The notes below the pieces were generated by a model, which did not search any database, was not told the origin of the DNA, and saw nothing but the letters and a program-made list of their open reading frames with translations. 52,379 bases of DNA from Candidatus Bathyarchaeota archaeon A05DMB-2. GTDB taxonomy: Archaea > Thermoproteota > Bathyarchaeia > Bathyarchaeales > Bathycorpusculaceae. The stretch covers positions 1 through 52,379 of the forward strand of contig JAAKEZ010000014.1 of the NCBI GenBank assembly GCA_018475625.1, in the 5' to 3' direction. The position numbers were made by a program, and so were the translations under genes. Shown here one piece after another: positions 23,284 through 32,105 of the stretch (its first letter is position 1; each line of letters begins with the position of its first letter).

Positions 23284-24186
23284 TTAGCTCTTGGAATCAG
23301 GGGTGAGCGCTTCTAGGACCTCTGCCACTATTTTTGTCTCTTTATGAGCTTTAGAGTCATTGATTAGCCGCATAAGCGCATCATCCATATCCACTAGAAA
23401 AGCATAGGCTTTGAGGACTTTTCCAATAACCGCTTCTTGAGAAGGCAACTCCTCCCTTCTTACCAACCGTTCAAGGTCATTCCAGTCATGCTTGGTTTCG
23501 GCTATGCTATTGAGGAGCGCTTTTGGATTAAAGGGCTCTCTGACGCTCCAGCATTTGATAACCGCAAGCTTCTGCACCGTGCTTCTATCAAAATTTCTGT
23601 CCGCAAAAAGGTAGAGGTCATACAGATCGCGTGCTCGAAACCTCTGATAGGCAGCCCGCAGCTTCTCAGCCAGCAACTCCTCTTTACGGAGGCACCCCAC
23701 TGTGAAACGAGGAAACTCGACGTACTTGAAGTACATCTCATCTAAGAGCGGCAGCTTATCGAGGGGCAAGAGCGGCTTTTCGCGGAAGCTGACTTCAAAC
23801 AGGAACTCGCCACTGTTCCAAGCATGCGAATAGCCCACTACCGCTATGTAAGACTCCTCGCATTCACCTGCTCCCTGACGGATATTCTCTTCCAAAATCC
23901 TGAAGTCTATGCCGAAATGACTACGCTTATCAAGCAACTGCTTGAGCTGAGACTGCAAACTTTCTGAGGATGCGTTTAGGCTTGTAAAGTCAAGATCCAT
24001 CGAAAACCTTCCACTGCCGCCAAAATGCATCTTCTTTAAGCAAGTGCCACCCTTAAACGCCAAACTCTCCAGAACTCCGTCTGACAAAACTTTCAAAACG
24101 TAAGTTAGAACCACATCACGTTCCGCCACCACCAAAGGCACCCTACTAGAACGAGCATAAAATGTCACAAACTTCTGATCCAACAT
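23284..24186 (-). CDS. abiEii: AbiEii/AbiGii-type nucleotidyltransferase toxin, copy A
   Basis: The toxin of a type IV (AbiE) toxin-antitoxin/abortive-infection pair; relatives are nucleotidyltransferases, some of which modify tRNA. The DNA-polymerase-beta-like signature is intact: FKGGTCLKKMHFGGSGRFSM, with G46-G47-T48 followed by D64-L-D66. The C-terminal half has EELLAEKLRAAYQRFRARDL, then YDLYLFADR, typical of the family. At 300 aa it has normal length. It begins 7 bp after the antitoxin stop on the same strand, so the two are co-expressed. It would stabilise the element and may defend against competing phages or plasmids. Confidence 0.88.
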   Translation of the reverse strand: MLDQKFVTFYARSSRVPLVVAERDVVLTYVLKVLSDGVLESLAFKGGTCLKKMHFGGSGRFSMDLDFTSLNASSESLQSQLKQLLDKRSHFGIDFRILEENIRQGAGECEESYIAVVGYSHAWNSGEFLFEVSFREKPLLPLDKLPLLDEMYFKYVEFPRFTVGCLRKEELLAEKLRAAYQRFRARDLYDLYLFADRNFDRSTVQKLAVIKCWSVREPFNPKALLNSIAETKHDWNDLERLVRREELPSQEAVIGKVLKAYAFLVDMDDALMRLINDSKAHKETKIVAEVLEALTPDSKS

Positions 24187-24193
24187 GGCGTTC

Positions 24194-25408
24194 TCACTTC
24201 ACCTCAATCTCACTAAACAACTGATCATGGGGCACGTTATCGATAATTCTCCAATCCTTAGAAAACACGCCCTTCTTTGCTCTGGCGGAATCAAGATAGA
24301 TCGGCGCATTACCGACACATTTCAACAACATGCCCCTAAGATCAGCTGGCAACGGCTGAACCAGCCCCTCCTTCGACAAAGAATCAATCATGAAACCAAG
24401 CCTCTGAACCAAAGAATGCGACCCCATCCTCAATGCATAATCCACCAACTTTGCCAAATCGACCCTTACCAAACCTCGCCAAGTTATTCTTGCCAACTGC
24501 TCTACTCCGCCGGCATAACGCGGCTTATCAAAAGAGTCCACTATGGCCTTCTCAGGCTCAGCCATAAAAACCTCTGCACCAAACACCTGCTCAGGTCTAT
24601 AGCCAAAGAATTTACGCTTTGCCAAGGTTACAAACTTGAAGGTGACGCTTTGCCATTCAACTTTGGGCTTCTTCTTAGGGGTGGCAATAAATAGGGTGAA
24701 AGGCACCTGAGTAGTGAAACCATAATGGCTGTTGGCAGTGTAGTAACTGAAATAGTAAGGCTCAACCAAAGCAGCGCCCACCACCATAGCATTAGCGGGC
24801 GCAATCTTTTCTGGATAGCCATAGGCCGCAGGAATGAACTGGTAAAGCCCTGTGCTAATCCGTTCAAGCCAGTGTTTTCGCGCCAGTTTATGGAGCAACA
24901 CATAAGCATAGGGAGCTGAACAAAGAAGGTTGTCTATAACATCTTTTGCGCGAATTGCAGTCTTCTTCTTTGCCTCCCACATAGCCACCAACTTTGCCTC
25001 TTCTGGAGACAGCCGTCTATCCTGAAGCTGCTTCTGCTCCTCTCTAAGTGCTTCCAGCTTAGCAGGGGTTATTCCCAAATCATTTAAAGTAACAAACCGA
25101 ACAGGAAGCCCTTCCAGCGCCTTTCTGACTGAAACTTCAATCTCTGAGCCAACAACTATCAACTCGAACTTCTTAAGCGGAGGCTCCAAATTAGACAAGG
25201 CGGAATATAAATTGAGAATTTTGCTTAACATCCTTCTGCCTATTTTGCGTGTTGAAACCTCTACGAAGACATCGCCGCCGGACTTATCTTTGAAATGAAA
25301 ATCAACTCTAATTTGTCCAGGAAGCGCTTCATCTGTGGCAACAAGTTTGTCCTTGCCAAAGATTTCAACTAACTCTCTTGAAACAAACGCTTCTAGACCG
25401 CGCTCCAA
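24194..25408 (-). CDS. AbiEi-like antitoxin with N-terminal nuclease-like domain, copy A
   Basis: Residues about 150-404 match the AbiEi antitoxin: a winged helix (DVIDNLLCSAPYAYVLLHKL, ending in STGLYQFIP), then the core with SYYTANSHYGFTTQVPFTLF and VFMAEPEKAIVDSFDKPRYA. AbiEi represses its promoter and counteracts AbiEii. The first 135 residues are an additional domain: QIRVDFHFKDKSGGDVFVEV followed by STRK resembles a PD-(D/E)XK/NucS-like fold, with D36 and E50, but Ser52 where the catalytic Lys is expected. This may be an inactive DNA-binding nuclease fold. It is first in the minus-strand pair, with AT-rich promoter sequence at 25430-25490. Confidence 0.75.
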   Translation of the reverse strand: MERGLEAFVSRELVEIFGKDKLVATDEALPGQIRVDFHFKDKSGGDVFVEVSTRKIGRRMLSKILNLYSALSNLEPPLKKFELIVVGSEIEVSVRKALEGLPVRFVTLNDLGITPAKLEALREEQKQLQDRRLSPEEAKLVAMWEAKKKTAIRAKDVIDNLLCSAPYAYVLLHKLARKHWLERISTGLYQFIPAAYGYPEKIAPANAMVVGAALVEPYYFSYYTANSHYGFTTQVPFTLFIATPKKKPKVEWQSVTFKFVTLAKRKFFGYRPEQVFGAEVFMAEPEKAIVDSFDKPRYAGGVEQLARITWRGLVRVDLAKLVDYALRMGSHSLVQRLGFMIDSLSKEGLVQPLPADLRGMLLKCVGNAPIYLDSARAKKGVFSKDWRIIDNVPHDQLFSEIEVK

Positions 25409-25596
25409 CTTGGTTCACCGAATATAATGACTCAGTGTTCAGGTATTATAATTTTTTCCTTTTATCTTAGCATATTTACTTAATTTCATTAAGCTTAAGC
25501 GAAAAAAATAAGCACGACCACCAGAGACTTCAAGTTTTAGGTGCCGATAGTTAAAAAAAAGGGGAATGCGGGAGATTTCGTCATTCAGTTCTCATA
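25409..25596. other. AbiE promoter and right end of copy A
   Basis: AT-rich DNA upstream of the antitoxin (minus strand) includes an AATTATAATACC-type TATA-like box near 25445-25455 and AT-rich boxes to 25490. The last 100 bp lead to the att core and contain an A9 run. No gene is seen. Confidence 0.5.
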
Positions 25597-25610
25597 GAAG
25601 CCATAAAAGA
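25597..25610 (+). other. Central att core (attP-type junction between the copies)
   Basis: The same 14-bp core as at 8084 and 43110, flanked left by the element's right end (ctcata) and right by the element's left end (ttaactgggag). This is the sequence expected at attP of the circular form. Confidence 0.88.
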
Positions 25611-25630
25611 TTAACTGGGAGCATATAAGA

Positions 25631-26914
25631 CTACTTTCGCTTTCTGAAGACCCTGGCTCCATCTATTTCTGCAATGTATTCAAAGCCTACTTCGAGCAGT
25701 TTGCAAGCTTCATCTAGGTTGTGAGCAACTTTTACGTGGAATTCGTCATCTGCGTTCTGAAATAATGCTTTTTCGAGGTTGATGTAGATCAGTGTGTTTC
25801 TGAGGTCTCTGTGGCCGAGGACTTGCTGGACGTGCAGGATGTCTTTGGTTTTGTGGTATTCCATGGTTGCTTTCCAGTGGCGAAATGTGTGCAAGCCGAT
25901 TTCTTTTAGGCGTGGATTTTGCAGTTTGAACGCTATACTTTTTCGTGTTTTGTAGAAGTTGGATTTGAGGCTGTAGAGTGTTGCGAAGACTTTTTCTGTT
26001 TGTCTTGAGTGGTTGCTTAGCATGTCTATTAGCTTGCGGCTGATTGGTAATACGCGTGCTCTGCTTCCTTTTTCTGGGGTTATGCGTACTATTTTTCGTT
26101 CGAAGTCTATGTCGCTCCATTTTAGCTTTGCCACTTCTCCGCATCTTGCGCCTGTTTCTTTTAGGAATTGGAGAAAAGTTGCGAGTATTCTGCCGCTTCC
26201 TGAGATAAGCTGGTCGATGTCGGCTTCTGTTGGTATGAAAGGTGCTTTGTCTACGGGCTTGTATTTTGGCGGTTGCCATGAGAGGTTGTTGAATTTTAGA
26301 AAACTGCCGTAGACGATGACTGCCATGGCTTTTGTGGCTTCGTTCCACTCTTTGTCTTTGGCTAAGTATTCTTTCACTGCTTCAGGGGTTAAGTCGGTGT
26401 TTTTTGCTAGTTTCCTAAGAACTGCGCCATAACTTCCAAGGGTGTTGCTTTGGACTCCGTTTTGGCTCAGGTTCCAGAGGAATTCGACGATTTTTCCTGT
26501 TTTATCAGTTAACTGCGTTGTGCCCTCCCGCTGGGCTGTTTCCTGTCGGGTTCCGCTTGTGACCAAGTTTAATCCTCCTATCTGGAGGGTCCGTGCTCCT
26601 CGCATGTGCGATTCACTGCGTTCTTGGTGCTCTAGAGAAAAGTTGGAGGCTGTAATTAAATTCCATTCTGAAGATTTTTGTGATGGTTTGTTTTGTTTTT
26701 GAGTTTGGCTGAATCGGTAATTGCAGTCACGGCAAAGCCACCTTTGAACGCTTTCTCCATTTGTCAAATATCGCATTCCGTCTCGGTATATGCGGTTTGA
26801 GCCGCATCGTGGGCATAGGGGGCTGGTGCCAGTGTCCTCTTTTGTGGGCAACTTACCATCGTTTGAACTGGCTTTATCGCCAAATGCCCCGTTTTCTGGT
26901 GTAGGTTCAGCCAT
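25631..26914 (-). CDS. Zinc-ribbon tyrosine recombinase, copy B
   Basis: Identical to the integrase at 8118-9401, with the complete R-K-HxxR-H-Y set. Here it lies next to the central att core rather than next to the UPF0147 gene. Confidence 0.9.
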   Translation of the reverse strand: MAEPTPENGAFGDKASSNDGKLPTKEDTGTSPLCPRCGSNRIYRDGMRYLTNGESVQRWLCRDCNYRFSQTQKQNKPSQKSSEWNLITASNFSLEHQERSESHMRGARTLQIGGLNLVTSGTRQETAQREGTTQLTDKTGKIVEFLWNLSQNGVQSNTLGSYGAVLRKLAKNTDLTPEAVKEYLAKDKEWNEATKAMAVIVYGSFLKFNNLSWQPPKYKPVDKAPFIPTEADIDQLISGSGRILATFLQFLKETGARCGEVAKLKWSDIDFERKIVRITPEKGSRARVLPISRKLIDMLSNHSRQTEKVFATLYSLKSNFYKTRKSIAFKLQNPRLKEIGLHTFRHWKATMEYHKTKDILHVQQVLGHRDLRNTLIYINLEKALFQNADDEFHVKVAHNLDEACKLLEVGFEYIAEIDGARVFRKRK

Positions 26915-26934
26915 TTCCTCCCGCCCGCTTAGTC

Positions 26935-29496
26935 TTAGTTGTTCAGTTTTTCAGAAAGACGCAGTCCGCATGGTCCACAGAGGTGCCCCCAAGCATCATC
27001 AAACAGAGTGACCAGCCAATCCAACCTATCCTTGACCCCGCAGGCTACACATGTTTCAATTTCAACATCCGCCGTTAACCTTGTTAACTCCTTGGTCTTG
27101 GATGCGAGAAACTCGATTTCCGAGCTTGGAGAAGTGGACTTTTCGGTTTTGTCCAAGTAATCATGTTCTGTTTGGCAATCTAAGCCTGAATTTGCCGTAG
27201 ATGGCATCTGGACATCAGGACACGATGAGACATCGTGTGGGCTAAGCGAAGTATAGCTCTGCAAAACTTGATCAACCGCTACTGGTTTGGCGTTTCCTAT
27301 ACTAAAGCTCACAGGTATGCCTTTCGCTTGTCCAGTTGTCCAGACAGTTTTCAGCCAGTTTCTGAGACTTTCCGTATGAAAGGAGCTGATTGATCGGATA
27401 TTTTTGAGAAGGTCCAGATGATTAGGCTCCTTTTGCAGCAGCGAATAATGGTTTGTTTTTCCCTGCGCCTCTTCCTTCAGATAACCAGCTTGAGCAAGAG
27501 TTTTTAGCACACGTGTGGCGGTCTTTGTGGAAATCTTAAGCTTAGACGCAACATCATTCTTGTTCAAAGACACATCTGCGTTAACGAAGAGCGCCAAGGC
27601 TTCCTGTTGCCGCTTCTCAATCCGAGAAACCGTTTCTATAATGGATGCTCGAAGTATTTCCAGCGCCTTAAGAAAATCCGAAGGCTCAGCAACAACGTAC
27701 TCAAGCTTGTCCACTACCACACGCAGGCGCTGTCTCTGGTTGAGCAACGCAAGTGTCTTGGTGAAGTTAATGATTTTCTTCACATGCGTTCTAAGCGCCA
27801 CTTCCTGCTCACGTTTAACAGCCAAACCCAAAATCCCCAAAAGCTGCGAAGGAGCAAAAACAATAACCTCGAGCTTCCAATCCAGCATCCGCAGCGCATT
27901 CTGGAAATCCTCTTCTTTGAAAGGCAGCTCTTTCTGCAAACCAAGCGTGTTTCTCAGCGAATCTGGATAGCTGGCGTCTCGAAGCTCCTTAGCCATAACC
28001 CGCTTAGTAAGCGCCGTGGAATGGTTCATCGAGTGCTTCAAAACGCGCCGGTACAGGTCTGGATTTACGTCTATGTCGCTGCTGGTTGTGATAAAGTTCT
28101 TGGCGTTAGTTTTGGCTTTGCCCATCTCCATCTTGCCCGTTAGCTCGTTACGCATGGGATAGATGGTTTCGATGCTTTCGCCTTCGCCTATGGCGCGTAG
28201 GCTGAGGCTTCCGCTGTCGCCTCGTACGCCAACCGCCTCGTAGATGAGCAGTGTGCCGTCGAAGTCTTCGGGCAAATACTTTATGGCTTCAGGCGTGCTG
28301 GTGGTGAATTCGAAGTACCATTCTTTGGGAATTAAAGGTTTGATGGCTCTGATGCTCTCGTTTTTGCCGCTACCACTAAAACCGCTGATCATGCCCGACA
28401 CGGGGTAGCGTGTTCTTCCACTGCAAAACATTATGAAGTTGGATTTTATGGCTTCATCTTCACCGATTAATCGGCGTCTCCCATACGCGAGAGCGTAGTC
28501 TAAGAGTTCACCTTGATTTAGCAGTCTTTCTGCTCTTTCAGTTTCTTCTTTGCTGAGCATCTTGGGGACGCTGGATGGAGCGATTGGGCAGTCGTCTTTG
28601 CGGCAGTTGCTTTTGAGAAAGGCGTCTTGACAGCCGTAGACGTATCCGCCGTTGACCGCGCTTTTCACAATGCCCTGTAGCTCTTGATCTTCCAATGGCG
28701 GGTCGTTTAGCCTGTTGATTTTACGCATTTGCTCAAGGACCTTGTCTGGTCGCAGCTTGCGGAAGTTAACCAAAAAAGATGCAAGGCGTATGGCGTGTTC
28801 GTTTCTCTCCCCCTCTTTGGCGCCTCTGTATAGCGCTTCTATACATGGCGGAGTTTTGCCAGTAAACCGTTTTCCTGACAGATCCTTGCGGTTAAACCAT
28901 GATTCGGCTTGGTTTGGTTCTTTTTGGGGTTTGAAACCCGCATGGTACATGGCTTCGAACAATTCTGTCTCAAGATCGCTTACGATGCTGGGCTGGTTAT
29001 CATTTAATCGAATGTACCCGTGACTTGGCGCCATAATGCACAATTTGCCTTCACCAAGCAACTCTAAACCGCATTCACTGTGAAAGCTGCTAATCGTCTT
29101 GGGTTTAGCATGTGTCTGATAGATCCAGTGTTGTCCTCCGCTGGGCGACTGCTCGATTTGCGTTATGAGCAGTTGTTTGAGGATTTGCTTGCCTTTGGCT
29201 TGTGCTTCTTCGCCGACCTTTTTTACGTCAAAATCCACTGCAGCAATGTAGAGCCCGTTTTTCTGTTTTGTCCCGCATAGGACGCTAAAGCCATCCGCGT
29301 TTTGCCAGGGCTGATTTTTGAATTCTTCTTTTGTTTGCTGGCGGGTTTGCCATTGAGCCCATTCCGTTAAGGGTTTCTTTTGCTTGACAGCAACAACTGC
29401 TATGCCTCTTTCAAAGTACGCCTTAGCTGTTATTAGCAGTTGGTCAGTTGCTTTTTGTTCTCCATTCGGAATGGTGCGAGTTTTCTGTTCAGCCAT
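26935..29496 (-). CDS. Primase-polymerase/P-loop replication protein, copy B
   Basis: Identical to 9422-11983: prim-pol DFD and H, Walker A GFSGSGKN, winged helix and C-terminal zinc knuckles all intact, so both copies could support replication of an excised circle. Confidence 0.85.
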   Translation of the reverse strand: MAEQKTRTIPNGEQKATDQLLITAKAYFERGIAVVAVKQKKPLTEWAQWQTRQQTKEEFKNQPWQNADGFSVLCGTKQKNGLYIAAVDFDVKKVGEEAQAKGKQILKQLLITQIEQSPSGGQHWIYQTHAKPKTISSFHSECGLELLGEGKLCIMAPSHGYIRLNDNQPSIVSDLETELFEAMYHAGFKPQKEPNQAESWFNRKDLSGKRFTGKTPPCIEALYRGAKEGERNEHAIRLASFLVNFRKLRPDKVLEQMRKINRLNDPPLEDQELQGIVKSAVNGGYVYGCQDAFLKSNCRKDDCPIAPSSVPKMLSKEETERAERLLNQGELLDYALAYGRRRLIGEDEAIKSNFIMFCSGRTRYPVSGMISGFSGSGKNESIRAIKPLIPKEWYFEFTTSTPEAIKYLPEDFDGTLLIYEAVGVRGDSGSLSLRAIGEGESIETIYPMRNELTGKMEMGKAKTNAKNFITTSSDIDVNPDLYRRVLKHSMNHSTALTKRVMAKELRDASYPDSLRNTLGLQKELPFKEEDFQNALRMLDWKLEVIVFAPSQLLGILGLAVKREQEVALRTHVKKIINFTKTLALLNQRQRLRVVVDKLEYVVAEPSDFLKALEILRASIIETVSRIEKRQQEALALFVNADVSLNKNDVASKLKISTKTATRVLKTLAQAGYLKEEAQGKTNHYSLLQKEPNHLDLLKNIRSISSFHTESLRNWLKTVWTTGQAKGIPVSFSIGNAKPVAVDQVLQSYTSLSPHDVSSCPDVQMPSTANSGLDCQTEHDYLDKTEKSTSPSSEIEFLASKTKELTRLTADVEIETCVACGVKDRLDWLVTLFDDAWGHLCGPCGLRLSEKLNN

Positions 29497-29506
29497 CGAG
29501 TCACCT

Positions 29507-29830
29507 TTAGAGGAAAAATTCCAATTGGTTTATGCCGCAGCTTTGGATGTATTTTCTGCGGACAGGCAAACCAACCTGCAAAATTTCTTTTTGGATAGCT
29601 TCTTTTGTTGCGCCGCTTTGCTGGCTTAACTTTTCAAGTACAGCCTGCTGCTGCCAGTCGGCAAGTGCTTTCCAGTCCACCGTGAAGACTGACTCGATGT
29701 CTTTTATGCCCTCAAGCTTGGCCCGCTGTGTCGCTATGCTCTGTATGGGTACTTTGCCGTCTGGGAAGACGTCGCCCCATTCTCGTTTGCCTTCAAAGTT
29801 CAAACGCGCCCATGCTCGATGGTTGGTCAA
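29507..29830 (-). CDS. Small element protein (107 aa), copy B
   Basis: Identical to 11994-12317, with the same TTG start and operon position. Confidence 0.6.
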   Translation of the reverse strand: MTNHRAWARLNFEGKREWGDVFPDGKVPIQSIATQRAKLEGIKDIESVFTVDWKALADWQQQAVLEKLSQQSGATKEAIQKEILQVGLPVRRKYIQSCGINQLEFFL

Positions 29831-29851
29831 AATAGAATCCCTCGTGTAGCG

Positions 29852-30217
29852 TTAGGTTTTGGGTTTGAGTTTTTGGCGGTAAATCTTGTCTTCCCCGTAT
29901 AGCCAATACGAGTGCTGGTAGCCATCGCCATGGTAGCGGTCTTTTATGGTTGCGTTGCTGTTCCGCAGTATGCTGTAGGCGCTGCTCCATTTGTCGGCTA
30001 AGTTGTTTTGTCTGTAGGCAACTTCGAAATCGCCGAGTTTAGCGCCCTGCTGAGGCTCAAACCGCAGCGTGGTGAATGTTACTTCTTGGACGGCGGTAGC
30101 TTGCTTTTTCTCTTTTACTTCAGGCGGCGCCAAAGAATCAAGGTACTCGTTTGCTGCGTCAGCAATCATCAGGCATCCGTCACGAAGTTTTATAAGGAAT
30201 TCGATTTGTTTGTCCAT
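29852..30217 (-). CDS. Small element protein (121 aa), copy B
   Basis: Identical to 12339-12704; its ATG is 2 bp after the stop of the 49-aa gene. Confidence 0.6.
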   Translation of the reverse strand: MDKQIEFLIKLRDGCLMIADAANEYLDSLAPPEVKEKKQATAVQEVTFTTLRFEPQQGAKLGDFEVAYRQNNLADKWSSAYSILRNSNATIKDRYHGDGYQHSYWLYGEDKIYRQKLKPKT

Positions 30218-30219
30218 GT

Positions 30220-30369
30220 TTAACTCTCCAGTTCAGCTGAGTTTGGCGTCTTTGGCTTGTGCTCGTAATCTTCTATGTGTTCGTCGAGGACTTCGTAGGC
30301 TACTTCTCGGGCTATGGAACGCATCAGTCTTGTCAGCTCAGTTTTTTCGTTGTCGTGTGGCTGGGTCAT
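30220..30369 (-). CDS. Very small element protein (49 aa), copy B
   Basis: Identical to 12707-12856, tightly packed between the RHH and 121-aa genes. Confidence 0.6.
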   Translation of the reverse strand: MTQPHDNEKTELTRLMRSIAREVAYEVLDEHIEDYEHKPKTPNSAELES

Positions 30370-30374
30370 GGCTT

Positions 30375-30545
30375 TTAGCCTCCGCTTGTTTTGCTGTTTA
30401 GCTCGGGTTTGTTGAGAAATTCGGTTATGGCTGCTCGGATGGCTTGGCTGAGATTTTTGAATTTACGTTCAAAAATCAGCTTCTCTAGGCGGGTTCTTTC
30501 AGGTGCTTCTAAACTTATGGCAATTCTGGACTTGTAGCGTTTCAA
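30375..30545 (-). CDS. 56-aa RHH (CopG-like) regulator, copy B
   Basis: Identical to 12862-13032, TTG start. Since RHH regulators act in trans, two copies would raise repressor dose for both replication operons. Confidence 0.75.
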   Translation of the reverse strand: MKRYKSRIAISLEAPERTRLEKLIFERKFKNLSQAIRAAITEFLNKPELNSKTSGG

Positions 30546-30559
30546 GTTTTACACCTTCG

Positions 30560-30587
30560 TTTGTCATACGCTTAAATTAATGGCAAA
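30560..30587. promoter_or_regulatory. Divergent promoter with inverted repeat, copy B
   Basis: Same TTTGTCAT/ATGGCAAA inverted repeat as at 13047-13074, between the RHH gene and the 285-aa gene. Confidence 0.4.
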
Positions 30588-30602
30588 CAGATACGGGGTA
30601 TT

Positions 30603-31460
30603 TTGTGGTCAAAAGTGCCTTCTCAGGTGGTTTACCAGACAAACGCAGATTGGCATACAACATACGAAGCCTTAGTTAATAATTCGCTTGTGATAGCTGA
30701 TACTACGCAGAAGGGTTTGATACAGTTCTGGTTCAGGGATAGCCCGACGCTTTTTATGTTGGCGCCAACGGGTAAGTTGCAGGTGAAATGGAACAATTAT
30801 GATGAGAAGAAAATCCTGTTCAAGTTAGTAAAGAACCTGCTGGTTGCTGGCGATGGCGAGAAGCTTGTTGTGAAACCTTTGAGGCAACAGGTATGGATAG
30901 AGTATCCGGTGCCGCAGTCGTTTAAGCTCTATTGGTGCAGTGACGCAACAGAGTATGTTCTAAAAAAGACTGCAATTGAACAGTCTAAGCGATGTTCTGA
31001 AATTGGGGCGAAAAAAATTAGTGCAGAAGTCAAAGCTGAGTTTTTCAAAGTTAAAAATGCTGTTACCGAGTTGAGGCGTGAGTTTAGGTTTTTCAGGGAG
31101 CCAACGTTTAATGAGGTTGCGTTAAAATCTGGGTGTTTGAATGCTCAGCGTCTGAGGAATTATTTGGTTCTGACCTACTGGAAAGATGATTCAGAGGGGG
31201 CGGAACTGACGGCGAAGCAGGCGATTAACTTGGCTGCTTGGCTTCGCTTTAAGCAGAGTAGTCAGCTGGATCCGCAGTTGATAGCCCTGTGTAAAAAAGC
31301 GATTGATTCAGCGACTATGGATGCGCTTGTGAGAGCAAGACTTATCCTTAAGACCTATCCTGAATTGGTTCCCACAATTAACTCAGGTAAGCTGGAGTGG
31401 CCTGACGAGACAAAGAACAAGTGGATACAGGTGTTTGGCAGCGAACCTCCAGCACCTTAG
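30603..31460 (+). CDS. Element protein of unknown function (285 aa), copy B
   Basis: Identical to 13090-13947, TTG start, divergent from the replication operon. Confidence 0.6.
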   Translation: MWSKVPSQVVYQTNADWHTTYEALVNNSLVIADTTQKGLIQFWFRDSPTLFMLAPTGKLQVKWNNYDEKKILFKLVKNLLVAGDGEKLVVKPLRQQVWIEYPVPQSFKLYWCSDATEYVLKKTAIEQSKRCSEIGAKKISAEVKAEFFKVKNAVTELRREFRFFREPTFNEVALKSGCLNAQRLRNYLVLTYWKDDSEGAELTAKQAINLAAWLRFKQSSQLDPQLIALCKKAIDSATMDALVRARLILKTYPELVPTINSGKLEWPDETKNKWIQVFGSEPPAP

Positions 31461-32105
31461 TGCTGTTCTGGACGCCTTGAGTCGGCTGGGCTACCTAAAT
31501 GTGCAAGGTAAGCCGTCTGACTTTGGATTAGCTAAAGTAAAATATTTTTTTCTTGCATGCTAGGTCTTTTTAAGTTGCCCATCTTTTTGACCTACGAGCA
31601 TCAGCAACACTTTCTTGAGAAGAAGAAAAAATAGATTTTTTTCTCTAAAATGTCAATTTTTTTCTTCTTTTGCTAAGTCCGACTCAAAAAGCACGTCTTA
31701 GTGGTAAAAGAAGCGCCTCTGCGGCAACCTTCTTCTCTTATTGCTTTAATCGAAAGTACAACAAACCATTTTTCCCGCGATTGTTGTTTTACCCAACTGC
31801 TTAAAGCCATCTTTGGCTATATTAGGTCTGCAAACATGGAGTCGGATTCTTCTGTCAACTGGTTGTCCCAGCATTCCCAGCACATGCCATCGTAGTCGAT
31901 GTATTCTTGTTAGGTGATTTCTTTGCCGCATACTTCGCAAAAATGCTTTTTTGAGTTGACAATGCTCCTTTATTGTGTTCTTGGGTGGGTGTAGTTTTAT
32001 GCTTTTGGGGTTTACTTACCTGGAGAAGAAAACCAAAAAAACAATCAATCGTGTGTGCAAATATTTAAATTAAAAACATAAATATAGAATGAGGCAAGCC
32101 AGCGT
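31461..32105. other. Long intergenic region before the Cmr operon, copy B
   Basis: Same content as 13948-14592: poly-T inverted repeat at 31620-31670, decayed zinc-ribbon gene and Cmr promoter (TATA-like 32059-32072); no CRISPR repeats. Confidence 0.5.
31817..31963 (-). pseudogene. Decayed small zinc-ribbon gene, copy B
   Basis: Same frame as 14304-14450, with the same in-frame TAA between the two CxxC knuckles (31910-31912), so the lesion predates the duplication. Confidence 0.5.

Larger units (their letters stand above)
8084..25596. mobile_element. Integrative element, copy A (17,513 bp)
   Basis: The unit between successive att cores carries, in order: tyrosine integrase, primase-polymerase/P-loop protein, small genes and RHH regulator (minus strand), a divergent 285-aa gene, a six-gene Cmr/Csx11 CRISPR effector operon (plus strand), and AbiEi/AbiEii (minus strand). 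Every open frame on both strands recurs 17,513 bp downstream with identical translation, and the intergenic stretches I compared are identical. Integrase beside one att site, a plasmid-type replication protein and restored target gene define an integrative plasmid-like element. Confidence 0.92.
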
